Source of the DNA: Streptomyces omiyaensis
GTDB lineage: Bacteria; Actinomycetota; Actinomycetes; Streptomycetales; Streptomycetaceae
Direction: 5' to 3'
Length of the DNA stretch: 64,000 nt
Assembly: GCF_014650895.1 (NCBI RefSeq)
Contig: NZ_BMVV01000017.1
Coordinates: forward strand, 1-64,000
The notes beneath the pieces were generated by a model, which saw only the letters and a program-made list of their open reading frames with translations, was not told where the DNA came from and did no database searches. Below, piece after piece: positions 33,468 to 42,915 of this stretch. How positions within the stretch are numbered: position 1 is the stretch's first letter; the number at the start of each line of letters is the position of its first letter. The translations under genes were made by a program, and so were the position numbers.

Positions 33468-33988
33468 CGGCGGACCTCCGCGGCGAGCCGGTCGAGACGG
33501 GCGGCGGTCAGTTCCAGCCAGCGCAGGTCCGCCTCCAGGTGGAAGAGGGCGTGGTCGCAGATGAGCTGGTCGGCGAGGTCGCCGTCCTTCTTGCGGCGGG
33601 TGAGCTCGCGCATCAGGCGCAGGTGCTCGGCGCGCTGGGTGTCGAGCAGTTCGGCGGCCCCGCGGCCGGTCAGCAGCGCGAGGACGACCTTGGTGTAGAG
33701 GGTGGACTGGAGGTACGGCTCCGGCTTCTCGGGGGTCGCGAGCCACCGGGCGACGTCGGTGATGCCGGCGTCGGTGATCGCGTACCGCTTGCGTTCGGGG
33801 CCGCCGCCGGGTTCGACGCCGTCGACGACGACGAGGCCGTTCTTCAGGAGGCGGGACATCGTCGAGTAGACCTGGCCGTAGTGGAGCGGCCGGTCGTGGC
33901 CGAACCGCTCGTCGAAGGCGCGCTTGAGGTCGTAGCCGTGGCGCGGGCCCGTTTCGAGGAGTCCGAGAAGGGTGTGACCGATGGACAT
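33464..33988 (-). CDS. PadR family transcriptional regulator
   Basis: This is a 174-residue repressor. The PadR winged HTH (IGHTLLGLLETGPRHGYDLK, LHYGQVYSTMSRLLKNGLV, RKRYAITDAGITDVARWL) is followed by a C-terminal dimerisation helix region. ATG 33988 is the start; a longer frame would run through the operator. It is first gene of the PadR-ABC operon and probably represses it, binding the palindromes just upstream until a ligand, perhaps the transported compound, releases it. Confidence 0.92.
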   Translation of the reverse strand: MSIGHTLLGLLETGPRHGYDLKRAFDERFGHDRPLHYGQVYSTMSRLLKNGLVVVDGVEPGGGPERKRYAITDAGITDVARWLATPEKPEPYLQSTLYTKVVLALLTGRGAAELLDTQRAEHLRLMRELTRRKKDGDLADQLICDHALFHLEADLRWLELTAARLDRLAAEVRR

Positions 33989-33998
33989 GACGCCACTG

Positions 33999-34026
33999 TA
34001 CACGCGGTGTATACGCACGCTGTATA
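33999..34026 (-). promoter_or_regulatory. PadR operator candidate
   Basis: TACAC-GCG-GTGTA (33999-34011) is a perfect 5+3+5 palindrome, directly followed by TATAC...GTATA (34010-34026). They lie 10-40 nt before the PadR start, in AT-rich DNA that probably contains the promoter. Confidence 0.65.
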
Positions 34027-34283
34027 GCGGCGCGGAGGGCGGTGGGGCCGGAGGGGGCGAGGGGCGGGCGACCCCGCTCACCGAAGCGGAACCGATCCTT
34101 CACGCAACCATCACGTCCGCCCGGGCGTCGGTTCCCCTGGGAGTGGGTGCTGATTCTCACGTCCCGAAAAGGCGTGATCGGTTGCCCTATGTCCGCACTG
34201 TCGGTGTTAGCTGTCTGAGCTGATCCGGCGGTGACGCCGGGTCAAGGGCGACGGGACACACGACGAGCGGAGCGAAGCGGGAC

Positions 34284-36518
34284 ATGGGCCGACCGGACAA
34301 GAAGGCGAAGAAACGGGGCATACGCCGCCTCTTCACCTGGAGGAAGCTGCTGGGCACCTTCCTCCTGCTCTGCCTGGTCGGCGCGGGCGGCCTCTACACC
34401 GTCTACCTGCTCGTCCCCGTCCCCACGGCCAACGCCGAGGCGACCATGCAGAGCAACATCTACACGTACTCCAACGGCAAGATCCTCGCCCGCACCGGCG
34501 AGATCAACCGCGAGATCGTGGGCCTGGACAAGATCCCGCTCCCCGTCCAGCGGGCCTTCGTCGCCGCCGAGAACAAGACCTTCTACAAGGACAACGGCGT
34601 CGACCTCAAGGGCACCACCCGGGCGGCCTGGAACACCCTCACCGGCAAGGGCAAGCAGGGCGGCTCCACGATCACCCAGCAGTACGTCAAGAACTTCTAC
34701 CTGAGCCAGGACCAGACGGCGACCCGCAAGCTCAAGGAAATGATCATCGCGGTCAAGGTCGACCAGGAGCGGGAGAAGAGCGAGATCCTCGCCGGCTACA
34801 TCAACACCAGCTACTACGGCCGCTCCTCCTACGGCATCCAGGCCGCCGCCCGCGCCTACTACGGCGTCGACGCCTCCCGGCTGACCACCGCCCAGGGCGC
34901 CTACCTCGCCTCCCTGCTCCAGGCCCCCAACCAGTACGACTGGACCTCGGCCAGCGCCACCGGCCGCAAGCTCGTCGAGGAGCGCTGGAACTACGTCCTC
35001 GACAACATGGTCGAGATGGACTGGCTCCCCGCCGCCGAGCGCGCCGGCCTGAAGTTCCCCGTCCCGCGCGCGCCCAAGCCGCTCCCCGGCATGGAGGGCC
35101 AGACCGGCTACATCGTCGAGGCCGCCAACCAGGAGCTGATGCGCCAGGGCGTCAGCGAGGAGGACATCAAGGCCGGCGGCTGGACCATCACCCTCAACGT
35201 CGACGAGCAGAAGCAGAAGGACCTCGTCGCCGCCGTCGACAAGCAGCTGGAAGACAAGATCGACCGCAAGGGCGACAAGAAGGCCGCCACCGTCCAGGCC
35301 GGCGCCACCTCCGTCGACCCCAGGACCGGCGGGGTCGTCGCGATGTACGGCGGCGTCGGCGCCACCGAGCACTGGATGTCCAACGCCACCCGGCGCGACT
35401 ACCAGCCCGCCTCCACCTTCAAGCCGATCGTCCTCGCCTCCGCCGTCGACAACGGCTCCACCACCCAGGACGGGCGGAAGATCGGCCTGGGCACGGTCTA
35501 CGACGGCACCAGCAAGCGGAAGGTCGTCGGCAGCCCCATCCCCTTCTCCCCCGAGAACGAGGACGACCGGTCCTACGGCCCTGTCACCGTCCAGAAGGCC
35601 ACCAACAGCTCGATCAACTCGGTCTACGCCCAGATGATCGTCGACGTCGGCTTCGACCGGACCAAGAAGACCGCCCTCGCCCTCGGCATGAAGGACGGCC
35701 AGGACTTCGGCGAGTCCCCCGCCATGTCGCTCGGCACCATGGGCGCCTCCACCCTCGACATGGCCGGCGTCTACGCGACCCTCGACAACCACGGCAAGAA
35801 GGTCGTCCCCGCCCTCGTCAAGTCCGCCCGGCACCACGACCGCCAGGTCGACGTCGTCAAGCAGACCGGCGAGCAGGTCATCAGCCGCAAGGCCGCCGAC
35901 ACCGTCACCAAGGCCATGACCGGCGTCGTCCGCAACGGCTCCGGCGCCCGCGCCGCCGGCGACTACGAGGCCGCCGGCAAGACCGGCACCTCCGAGAACA
36001 ACCGGTCCGCCTGGTTCGTCGGCTACACCCCCGAACTGGTCACCGCCGTCGCCCTGTTCGGCGAGGACACCTCCGGCAGGATCGCCGAACAGGTCACCCT
36101 CACCGACTCCATCGAGCCCGGCCGCGCCAACGGCGGCCGCTTCCCCGCCCTGATCTGGGGCGAGTACACCGAGCGCGCCCTGAACGGCGGCTCGGACGCC
36201 GAGTTCGACCTGGAGACCGGCTACTCCGGCGGCTACGACGAGCCGACCCGGACCGCGAGCCCGACCCCGAGCGACGAGCCGACCGAAGAGCCGACCCGGG
36301 CCACGACGACCCCGCCCGCCCCCACCACCACGGCTCCGACCGCCCCGCCGACCGCCACGACGCCCCCGCCGACCCCCACCCGGGAGACCACCACCGCCCC
36401 GGAGCCCACCGAGGAACCCACCAGGGAACCCACCAACACCGCGACGATCCAGCCGCCCGACATCGAACTCCCCGGCGGGGACGGCTCCACGCCCGACCGC
36501 ACCCGGCAGCCCCGCTGA
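34284..36518 (+). CDS. class A penicillin-binding protein (GT51 + transpeptidase)
   Basis: This is a 744-residue bifunctional peptidoglycan synthase. A cytoplasmic basic start and one membrane anchor (about 22-42) precede the GT51 domain (VAAENKTFYKDNGVDLKG with the catalytic Glu, GGSTITQQYVKN, REKSEILAGYINTSYYG). The transpeptidase domain follows with STFK (YQPASTFKPIVL), SSINS and KTGTSE. The last ~100 residues are a Thr/Pro/Glu-rich low-complexity tail (EPTEEPTR repeats), common in streptomycete PBPs. It makes glycan strands and cross-links them. It is divergent from the PadR operon and followed by a 29-bp stem terminator. Confidence 0.95.
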   Translation: MGRPDKKAKKRGIRRLFTWRKLLGTFLLLCLVGAGGLYTVYLLVPVPTANAEATMQSNIYTYSNGKILARTGEINREIVGLDKIPLPVQRAFVAAENKTFYKDNGVDLKGTTRAAWNTLTGKGKQGGSTITQQYVKNFYLSQDQTATRKLKEMIIAVKVDQEREKSEILAGYINTSYYGRSSYGIQAAARAYYGVDASRLTTAQGAYLASLLQAPNQYDWTSASATGRKLVEERWNYVLDNMVEMDWLPAAERAGLKFPVPRAPKPLPGMEGQTGYIVEAANQELMRQGVSEEDIKAGGWTITLNVDEQKQKDLVAAVDKQLEDKIDRKGDKKAATVQAGATSVDPRTGGVVAMYGGVGATEHWMSNATRRDYQPASTFKPIVLASAVDNGSTTQDGRKIGLGTVYDGTSKRKVVGSPIPFSPENEDDRSYGPVTVQKATNSSINSVYAQMIVDVGFDRTKKTALALGMKDGQDFGESPAMSLGTMGASTLDMAGVYATLDNHGKKVVPALVKSARHHDRQVDVVKQTGEQVISRKAADTVTKAMTGVVRNGSGARAAGDYEAAGKTGTSENNRSAWFVGYTPELVTAVALFGEDTSGRIAEQVTLTDSIEPGRANGGRFPALIWGEYTERALNGGSDAEFDLETGYSGGYDEPTRTASPTPSDEPTEEPTRATTTPPAPTTTAPTAPPTATTPPPTPTRETTTAPEPTEEPTREPTNTATIQPPDIELPGGDGSTPDRTRQPR

Positions 36519-36521
36519 CCG

Positions 36522-36581
36522 CGTCCGTACGGCGAAGGCCGGCCCCCTCCCGAGGGGGCCGGCCTTCGCCGTACGGACGCG
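36522..36581. terminator. very long bidirectional terminator
   Basis: A 29-bp perfect stem with a 2-nt loop (36522-36550 and 36553-36581) between the convergent PBP and SpoIIE-type genes. Confidence 0.92.
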
Positions 36582-36587
36582 CCGGGA

Positions 36588-38513
36588 TCAGGCCCGGGTC
36601 GCCAGCTCGAACCAGACGACCTTGCCGCCCGACAGCCGGGTCGCCCCCCACCGCCGCGCCAGCCGGTTCACCAGGAACAGGCCGCGCCCGCCCTCGTCCG
36701 TCTCCCGCGCCCGCCGCTGCCGGGGCAGCTGCGGGGAGTCGTCGCCGACCTCGCAGCGCAGCACGTCGGTCCGCAGCAGCCGCAGGGTCACCGGCCGCTC
36801 CGCGTACCGCACCGCGTTGGTCACGACCTCGCTGATCAGCAGCTCCACCGAGTCCGTCAGCTCCTCCAGGTCCCAGCGGGCCAGCGCCCGCCGGGCCAGC
36901 CGGCGGGCCCGGCCCGGGGCCGCGTCCTCCGGTTCCAGGAACCAGTACGCCACGTCGCTCGGCGCGATCCCGTCGAAGCGGGCCGCGAGCAGCGCGATGT
37001 CGTCGTCCCGGTCGCCGGGCCCGAGCATGTCGAGCACGTCGTCGCAGAGCGCCTCCAGCGGCGGAGCGTGGTCGGGTCCGGTCAGCTGGGCCGCCGCCGC
37101 GAGCCGCTCCCGCAGCTGCTCGATCCCGGTCCACACGTCCCGCAGCCGGGACTCCACCAGGCCGTCGGTGTACAGCAGCAGCGTCGCGCCCGCCGGGGCG
37201 TCCAGCTCGACCGCCTCGAAGTCGACGCCGCCGACCCCGATCGGCGCGCCCGCGGGCACCCGCAGCACCTCGGCGCGCCCGTCGAGGTGGAGCAGTATCG
37301 GCGGCGGATGGCCCGCGTTGGCCACCGTGATCCGGTGCGAGACCGGGTCGTAGACCGCGTACATGCAGGTCGCCATCCGGTTCTCGCCGAGCCGCTGGGC
37401 CTGCTCGTCGAGGTGGTGCAGCACCTCCTGCGGGGGCAGGTCGAGCCCTGCCAGGGTCTGCGCGGTGGTGCGCAGCTGGCCCATGATCGCGGCCGAGGTC
37501 ATGGAGTGCCCCATGACGTCGCCGACGACCAGCGCGACCCGGCTGCCGGGCAGCGGGATCGCGTCGTACCAGTCGCCGCCGACCCGGGCGGTCTCGGCCG
37601 CCGGCAGGTAGCGGGAGGCGAGCTTGACGCCGGTCGGCTGCGGCAGCGAGTCCGGCAGCATGGTGCGCTGGAGCTCGTCCGCGATGTACGCCTCCCGGCC
37701 GTAGAGCACCGCCTTGTCGATGCCGAGCGCCGTGTGGGTGGCCAGCTGGGCGCCGACGAGCAGGTCGTCCGGATCGAAGGCGGGCTGTTCGGGGCGGCGC
37801 AGGAAGACGGCGGCGCCGATCACCCGGCGACGGCCGCGCAGCGGCGCCAGTATGGCCCGCAGCCCGCGCGGCAGCGGGTGGTCCCGGCCGAGGAGCTCGC
37901 CGAGGGCGGTCCGGGCGGCCGCGGAGTCGCCGAAGACCGGCCGGACCCCGCGCAGCACCTCGGAGAGGGCGCTGCCGGAGCGCACCTCGCACAGTTCGGC
38001 GGCCGGGGTCGGGTCGGGATCGGGTACGAGGAGGAGCTCGTCGCCCTCCAGGTCGGGAGTTAACCGCAGCCGGTCGGTGCGGCGCAGCCGCAGCACGAAG
38101 GGGGCCACCGGGCGCTCGTCGCCCACCGGGAGCGGGTCGCGCAGGTAGACGAGGATCTCGTCGGAGAAGGTCGGTACGGTGGCGCGGCAGAGGCCGAGCA
38201 CGATCTCGTCGAGATCGAGGCCGCGGGCGATCCGCCGGGTCGCGGCGCCGACGAACCGCAGCCGGTCGCCCTCGCGGCGCCCGGCCGGGACCGTGCCGGG
38301 GGAGACGGCGACGGCGACCGCGGGCGCGGACGGCCCGGGCTGCGGCGCCGGGGTCCCGGTCTGCGCGGGCGGCTCCGGGGCGGGCGCCGGGGGCTGCGCG
38401 GGGATGTCCGACGGCAGGCCCGCGGGCGCGGCCTCCTGGCGGGGTCGCGCCTGTTCCTGGGGCCGGTCGGCCAGGGGCTGCCGGCCTTCGTGGGAGGTGG
38501 GATGCTCCGTCAC
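36588..38513 (-). CDS. SpoIIE-type PP2C phosphatase with GAF and anti-sigma-like HATPase domains
   Basis: This is a 641-residue cytoplasmic signalling protein. A Pro/Ala-rich start (about 1-75) is followed by a GAF-like domain (about 85-280), a PP2C/SpoIIE phosphatase (about 285-505; RVGGDWYDAIPLPGSRV, VVGDVMGHSMTSA, LLLYTDGLVESR, DDDIALLAAR) and a C-terminal GHKL ATPase fold (LLISEVVTNAVRYAE, GRGLFLVNRLARRWG). Such fusions control anti-sigma/anti-anti-sigma networks. The GTG at 38513 is the first in-frame start in the coding part; its ribosome binding site is weak. Confidence 0.9.
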   Translation of the reverse strand: MTEHPTSHEGRQPLADRPQEQARPRQEAAPAGLPSDIPAQPPAPAPEPPAQTGTPAPQPGPSAPAVAVAVSPGTVPAGRREGDRLRFVGAATRRIARGLDLDEIVLGLCRATVPTFSDEILVYLRDPLPVGDERPVAPFVLRLRRTDRLRLTPDLEGDELLLVPDPDPTPAAELCEVRSGSALSEVLRGVRPVFGDSAAARTALGELLGRDHPLPRGLRAILAPLRGRRRVIGAAVFLRRPEQPAFDPDDLLVGAQLATHTALGIDKAVLYGREAYIADELQRTMLPDSLPQPTGVKLASRYLPAAETARVGGDWYDAIPLPGSRVALVVGDVMGHSMTSAAIMGQLRTTAQTLAGLDLPPQEVLHHLDEQAQRLGENRMATCMYAVYDPVSHRITVANAGHPPPILLHLDGRAEVLRVPAGAPIGVGGVDFEAVELDAPAGATLLLYTDGLVESRLRDVWTGIEQLRERLAAAAQLTGPDHAPPLEALCDDVLDMLGPGDRDDDIALLAARFDGIAPSDVAYWFLEPEDAAPGRARRLARRALARWDLEELTDSVELLISEVVTNAVRYAERPVTLRLLRTDVLRCEVGDDSPQLPRQRRARETDEGGRGLFLVNRLARRWGATRLSGGKVVWFELATRA

Positions 38514-38822
38514 GCGTGGGATTCCGTCCGTCCGGGCCGGTGGTGCGATGCACTCGCTCTTCTCGCCGATGCCGCGCCTTCGCCGGGGATAAACCCCTCG
38601 GAGGCGGTGTTCGCGGTGGGTACGGACGATCCGCGGACGACGGCAGGGGCGGGGGGAGCGCCACCCGGGCACAGCTCAGGCACTGCTCTCCCCCTCATCG
38701 AAGACGTGCGGTGACGTGTGGTCAGTTGCCGTGCTGAGTTCGGTCGGTGGCGTCGTGCTCGCCCGGTGTCGGCCGTGCGGAGGACGATCCTACGTTTGGA
38801 CCCCGGGGGCGCATCAAGGGTC
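38514..38822. other. 309-bp non-coding gap
   Basis: It lies upstream of the SpoIIE-type gene and downstream of the DUF402 gene, both on the minus strand. It should contain the phosphatase promoter. No conserved element or credible small gene was recognised. Confidence 0.5.
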
Positions 38823-39497
38823 TCATGGCGCCGTGTGCGCCGGAGTGCGATCCCAGTCCGCGGGAAGGGCGGGGACGGTCCAGGCGGGATCGGGCCGCCA
38901 CTCCTCCCAGCCGTCCCGGAAGGGCGCGCCCCAGCCCTCCACGAGCTCCACGGCGGCCGCGCCCGCGGCCCGCACCCGGTCGGCCCGGTCCGGGTCCATC
39001 AGGCCGGACCGCTGGGCCTGGGCGAACTCGTCCTCGTCCCGCCACAGCCAGCTGCGGTCGGGATAGACGGAGATGTCGAGGAAGTGGTCCTCGGAGTCGA
39101 CGCCGCCGGCCCAGCGGCGGCGCGGCTCCTCCAGGTTCACGTACCAGCTGCGGAAGCGCCAGCCGCGCTCCCAGAAGAGCCAGACGGACCACGGGTCGCC
39201 GGGCCGGGCGAGCTTGAGCACCCCGCTGCCGGCCCAGTGGGCGCGCTCGGTGGTGCGGGGCGCGGTGTAGCGGGTGGCGAGGGGCTCGTCGTGGACGGAG
39301 GTGCCGTCGGAGAGCACCGGCCGGACGCACTCGGTGCCGGGCGCCATCCACACGGCGAGCAGGTCGGGCGTGTCGCGGACGACCGTCACCGGCCGGCAGA
39401 TGTGCACCTCGTCGGTGCCGATGCCGCGGTAGCGCCAGAGGATGTGCTCCCCCGGCGCCCAGTGCTGGATGTCGCCCGAGCCGTCCGATCCTGTCAT
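38823..39497 (-). CDS. DUF402/FomD-like nucleoside diphosphatase
   Basis: This is a 224-residue cytoplasmic protein of the DUF402 family, which includes FomD and nucleotide phosphatases. Typical features are WYVNLEEPRRRW, GVDSEDHFLDISVYPDRSW (acidic metal-binding residues) and WRDEDEFAQA. The exact substrate is unknown. There is no ribosome binding site; TAAGAT on the minus strand (39504-39509) ends 6 nt before the ATG, so the mRNA is probably leaderless. In related genomes it is next to fumC. Confidence 0.85.
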   Translation of the reverse strand: MTGSDGSGDIQHWAPGEHILWRYRGIGTDEVHICRPVTVVRDTPDLLAVWMAPGTECVRPVLSDGTSVHDEPLATRYTAPRTTERAHWAGSGVLKLARPGDPWSVWLFWERGWRFRSWYVNLEEPRRRWAGGVDSEDHFLDISVYPDRSWLWRDEDEFAQAQRSGLMDPDRADRVRAAGAAAVELVEGWGAPFRDGWEEWRPDPAWTVPALPADWDRTPAHTAP

Positions 39498-39503
39498 GCG
39501 CAG

Positions 39504-39509
39504 ATCTTA
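39504..39509 (-). promoter_or_regulatory. -10 box of a leaderless promoter (DUF402 gene)
   Basis: TAAGAT on the minus strand lies 6 nt before ATG 39497. Confidence 0.6.
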
Positions 39510-39585
39510 GGGGCGCGCTCCCACCCGCGCTGCGGCGCGCGTCACGCTTGAGTCACACGGGGGACGGGCGTGCTTCACGGTGCGG

Positions 39586-40986
39586 TCACGGCCGCGTCAT
39601 GCGCAGCACGTCGAGGGCCTCGTCGAGCTGTTCGAGGGTGAGGTCGCCGCGGTCGACGTAGCCGGACTCCAGGACGACCTCGCGGATGGTCCTCCGCTCG
39701 GCGAGGGCCTTCTTGGCGACCTTGGCCGCCTCTTCGTAGCCGATGTACTTGTTCAGCGGGGTCACGACGGAGGGCGAGGACTCGGCGTACTCGCGGGCGC
39801 GCTCCGCGTTGGCGGTGATCCCGTCGACCGTGCGGTCGGCGAGCAGCCGGGAGGCGTTGGCGAGGAGCCGTACGGACTCCAGCAGGTTCTTGGCCATCAC
39901 CGGGAGCATCACGTTGAGCTCGAAGTTCCCGGCCGCGCCGGCGACCGCGACGGTGGTGTCGTTTCCGGTGACCTGGGCGGCGACCATGAGGACCGCCTCG
40001 GGGACCACCGGGTTGACCTTGCCGGGCATGATCGAGGAGCCGGGCTGGAGGTCGGGGAGGTTGATCTCGGCGAGGCCGGTGCGGGGGCCGCTGGCCATCC
40101 AGCGCAGATCGTTGGCGATCTTGGTGAGGGAGACGGCGACCGTCCTGAGCTGGCCGGAGGTCTCCACCAGGCCGTCCCGGGCGCCCTGGGCCTCGAAGTG
40201 GTCGCGGGCCTCGGTGAAGGGCAGGCCGGTGGTGCGGGCCACCTCGGCGATGACGGCGGCCGAGAAGCCGGGCGGGGTGTTGATGCCGGTGCCGACCGCG
40301 GTGCCGCCGAGGGGGAGCTCGGCGAGCCGGGGGAGCGAGGCGCGGAGGCGTTCGATCCCGTACCTGACCTGGGCCGCGTAGCCGCCGAACTCCTGGCCGA
40401 GGGTGACCGGGGTGGCGTCCATCAGATGGGTGCGGCCGGACTTCACCACCGTCGCGAATTCGGCTGATTTTCGCTCCAGGGAGGAGGCCAGGTGGCCGAG
40501 CGCGGGGATCAGGTCGTGGGTGACGGCTGCGGTGGCGGCGATGTGGATGGAGGAGGGGAAGACGTCGTTGGACGACTGCGAGGCGTTGACGTGGTCGTTG
40601 GGGTGGACGGCCCGGTGGGCCGGGAGCCGCTCGCCGGCGAGGGTGGCCAGGACCTCGTTGGTGTTCATGTTGGAGGAGGTGCCGGAGCCGGTCTGGAAGA
40701 CGTCGACCGGGAACTGGTCGTCCCAGCGGCCCTCCGCGACCTCCTCGGCGGCGGCCCCGATTGCCTCCGCGCGGTCCCGGTCGATCACGCCGAGCTCGGC
40801 GTTGACCTTCGCGGCGGCGGCCTTGATCCGGGCCAGCGCCTCGATGTGGGCGCGCTCCAGGCGCTGCCCCGAGACGGGGAAGTTCTCCACGGCGCGCTGG
40901 GTCTGGGCCCGCCACTTGGCGTGGGCCGGGACCCTGACCTCGCCCATCGAGTCGTGCTCGACGCGGTAGCCCTCGGTGTCGTTCAT
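39586..40986 (-). CDS. fumC: fumarate hydratase, class II
   Basis: This is a 466-residue iron-independent fumarase of the TCA cycle (fumarate + water to malate). The superfamily signature GSSIMPGKVNP is present, along with TGSGTSSNMNTNEV, HVNASQSSNDVFPSS and the catalytic His in SGRTHLMDATP. ATG 40986 follows GAAGGACC. The window also encodes a class I fumarase 6 kb away. It is divergent from the SGNH esterase. Confidence 0.96.
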   Translation of the reverse strand: MNDTEGYRVEHDSMGEVRVPAHAKWRAQTQRAVENFPVSGQRLERAHIEALARIKAAAAKVNAELGVIDRDRAEAIGAAAEEVAEGRWDDQFPVDVFQTGSGTSSNMNTNEVLATLAGERLPAHRAVHPNDHVNASQSSNDVFPSSIHIAATAAVTHDLIPALGHLASSLERKSAEFATVVKSGRTHLMDATPVTLGQEFGGYAAQVRYGIERLRASLPRLAELPLGGTAVGTGINTPPGFSAAVIAEVARTTGLPFTEARDHFEAQGARDGLVETSGQLRTVAVSLTKIANDLRWMASGPRTGLAEINLPDLQPGSSIMPGKVNPVVPEAVLMVAAQVTGNDTTVAVAGAAGNFELNVMLPVMAKNLLESVRLLANASRLLADRTVDGITANAERAREYAESSPSVVTPLNKYIGYEEAAKVAKKALAERRTIREVVLESGYVDRGDLTLEQLDEALDVLRMTRP

Positions 40987-41120
40987 GGTCCTTCGTCCTC
41001 CCGGGCGTGCTCGGCTTCCCCAACGTCCTCGAAAAGATGAGCACTTGTCTTGTTCGATGTATTCCCAAGGCGTGTACCGACCACTAAAAACCGTGGGTAA
41101 CCCCACTTCCAGGAGGCGCA

Positions 41121-42647
41121 ATGACGCGCACCAGGTACAGACTCCGGTGGCCCATCGCCGCCGTCGCCGCGGCGGCCGCGGCACTCGGCTCCCTGACCGC
41201 CGCCCCCGCCGGAGCGGCCGACACCGGTACGAAGGCCGCCGTCGCCTCCGTACCCCTCTCGCCCGCGCTGGAGGCGATCCGGGCCGCCGAGGCCACCAGG
41301 ATCTACGGCAGCCCCGAGGAACGCCCCCTCGGCGAGCGGAAGACCGGCCTGATCTCGCTCGGCGACAGCGAGATCTCCGGCGAGGGCGTCGGCACCTACG
41401 AAGCGCCCACCAACGGCCCCACCAACTGGTGCCACCGGTCGCCCGACGCCGCCATCCACCGCACCGGCATCGCCGCCGACCTCACCTTCAACGTCTCCTG
41501 CTCCGGCGCCTACACCGGAAACATCCGGATCGGCGGCTCGAAGCAGTACGCGGACGAACTGGTCCAGAGCGACAACCTCGCCGTCAAGGCCCGCAACACC
41601 CGGATCAAGATGGTGCTGCTGGTCGCCGGAGCCAACGACGACCTCCAGTTCGGCCCCGTCATGACCGACTGCGTCACCCGCTACGTGCTCAGCCAGGGCA
41701 CCTGCGAGCCCAAGTACGCCCCCGGCTGGCAGGCCCGCGTCGACGCCCTCGTCCCCAAGGTCGAGCAGACCGTCCGCGACCTGCGGACCGTCATGCGGGA
41801 CGCCGGGTACGCCGACGGCGACTACAAGCTCGTCGTCATGGGCTACCCCAGCCCCATCGGCCCCGACTTCCGCGACAACCCGAACTTCCCCGGCAAGCTG
41901 AGCTGCGGCGGCATGGGGTACGACTCCGACACCGTCTGGGGCCGGAACACCGCCGTCCCCGCCTTCGAGCGCGGCATGCGCAGGGCCGCCGCCTCCACCG
42001 GCGCCGTCTACCTCGACAACTCGCGGCTCTTCCACGGCCACGAGGTCTGCATGGAGGACACCTGGGCCCGGGGCCTCTACATCGACCTCTCCAAGCCCGG
42101 CGGCATCGACGAGAACTCCACCCGCCAGTCCTTCCACCCCAACAAGAGCGGCCACGCCGCCTTCGCCTCCTGCCTGACCCAGCTCTACGCCTCGGGCCTG
42201 CGCGAGGCGAGCTGCGCCGACGTGAACTCCTCCGGCACCCCGACGCTCTTCCCGCTCGCCTGGGACGACGTCTTCGCGCCGCTGCGGAACGAGGCGACCG
42301 GCAACTGCCTCGACGTGAACGCCTCCGCGTCCGCCAACGGCACCGCCGTCCTCGGCTGGGACTGCCACGGCGGCCGCAACCAGGGCTGGTGGTACGACTC
42401 CGCCCGCGCCACCCTCCACACCGAACTCACCCAGGACCGCTGCCTGGACGTGCCCGGCGCCGCCTACCAGGCCGGCAAGGCGCTCATCGTCTGGAACTGC
42501 AGTGGCGCCGCCAACCAGAAGTTCGTCCGCGACGGCGCCACCGTCCGCCCCGCGGCCGCGACCGGCCTCTGCCTGACGCAGGGCGCCGCGAAGGAGCCGA
42601 TCCGGCTCCAGACCTGCAACGGCTCCGCGAACCAGAAGTTCGCCTAG
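41121..42647 (+). CDS. secreted SGNH/GDSL hydrolase with C-terminal ricin B lectin domain
   Basis: This is a 508-residue extracellular esterase/lipase-like enzyme. The start is ATG 41121 after CAGGAGGCGCA. A signal peptide ends near AGAAD. The SGNH catalytic blocks are ISLGDSEISGEG (Ser), LLVAGANDD (Asn) and SFHPNKSGH (Asp/His region). Residues ~385-508 form a beta-trefoil ricin-type domain with QxW-type repeats (NCLDVNASASANGTAV, NQGWWYD, CLDVPGAAYQAGKA, NQKFV). The lectin part probably binds polysaccharide and targets a deacetylase or esterase. Substrate unknown. Confidence 0.92.
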   Translation: MTRTRYRLRWPIAAVAAAAAALGSLTAAPAGAADTGTKAAVASVPLSPALEAIRAAEATRIYGSPEERPLGERKTGLISLGDSEISGEGVGTYEAPTNGPTNWCHRSPDAAIHRTGIAADLTFNVSCSGAYTGNIRIGGSKQYADELVQSDNLAVKARNTRIKMVLLVAGANDDLQFGPVMTDCVTRYVLSQGTCEPKYAPGWQARVDALVPKVEQTVRDLRTVMRDAGYADGDYKLVVMGYPSPIGPDFRDNPNFPGKLSCGGMGYDSDTVWGRNTAVPAFERGMRRAAASTGAVYLDNSRLFHGHEVCMEDTWARGLYIDLSKPGGIDENSTRQSFHPNKSGHAAFASCLTQLYASGLREASCADVNSSGTPTLFPLAWDDVFAPLRNEATGNCLDVNASASANGTAVLGWDCHGGRNQGWWYDSARATLHTELTQDRCLDVPGAAYQAGKALIVWNCSGAANQKFVRDGATVRPAAATGLCLTQGAAKEPIRLQTCNGSANQKFA

Positions 42648-42664
42648 CCCGCGGGCCCGAGGAC

Positions 42665-42704
42665 GCCGTGGCCCTCCGTCCGGTGCGGGACGGGGGGCCA
42701 CGGC
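42665..42704 (+). terminator. hairpin after the SGNH hydrolase gene
   Basis: Arms 42665-42674 and 42695-42704 (10 bp) with further pairing inside (CCGTCC/GGACGG). Confidence 0.65.
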
Positions 42705-42785
42705 CCTTCCCCGAGTGATCCGTGGCCCTCCGCGGGGCCTTCCGCGAGGTTCTGCGCGCGACCTTCCGGGCGGCGCCCCGGGACC

Positions 42786-42915
42786 GGCCAGGCCAGGCCA
42801 GGTCAGGCCAGCTCAGGCCAGCTCAGGCCAGGCCAGGCCAGGCCAGGCCAGGCCAGGCCAGGCCAGGCCAGGTCAGGTCAGCTCAGGTCAGTTCAGGCCA
42901 GGCCAGGTCAGGTCA
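42786..42915. repeat. 26-copy pentanucleotide array, G(G/C/T)(C/T)CA
   Basis: There are 26 tandem 5-bp units, mostly GGCCA, with GGTCA, GCTCA and one GTTCA. The array abuts the lipoprotein gene, and its last unit supplies that gene's TGA stop codon on the minus strand. Confidence 0.95.

Noticed and set aside
34080..34110. SigE-type promoter (GGAAC element) before the class A PBP
   Set aside because: The distance from GGAAC to the nearest GTC-type -10 is too long for the consensus.
42786..42915. CRISPR-like array
   Set aside because: The units are only 5 bp with no spacers; it is a simple tandem repeat.
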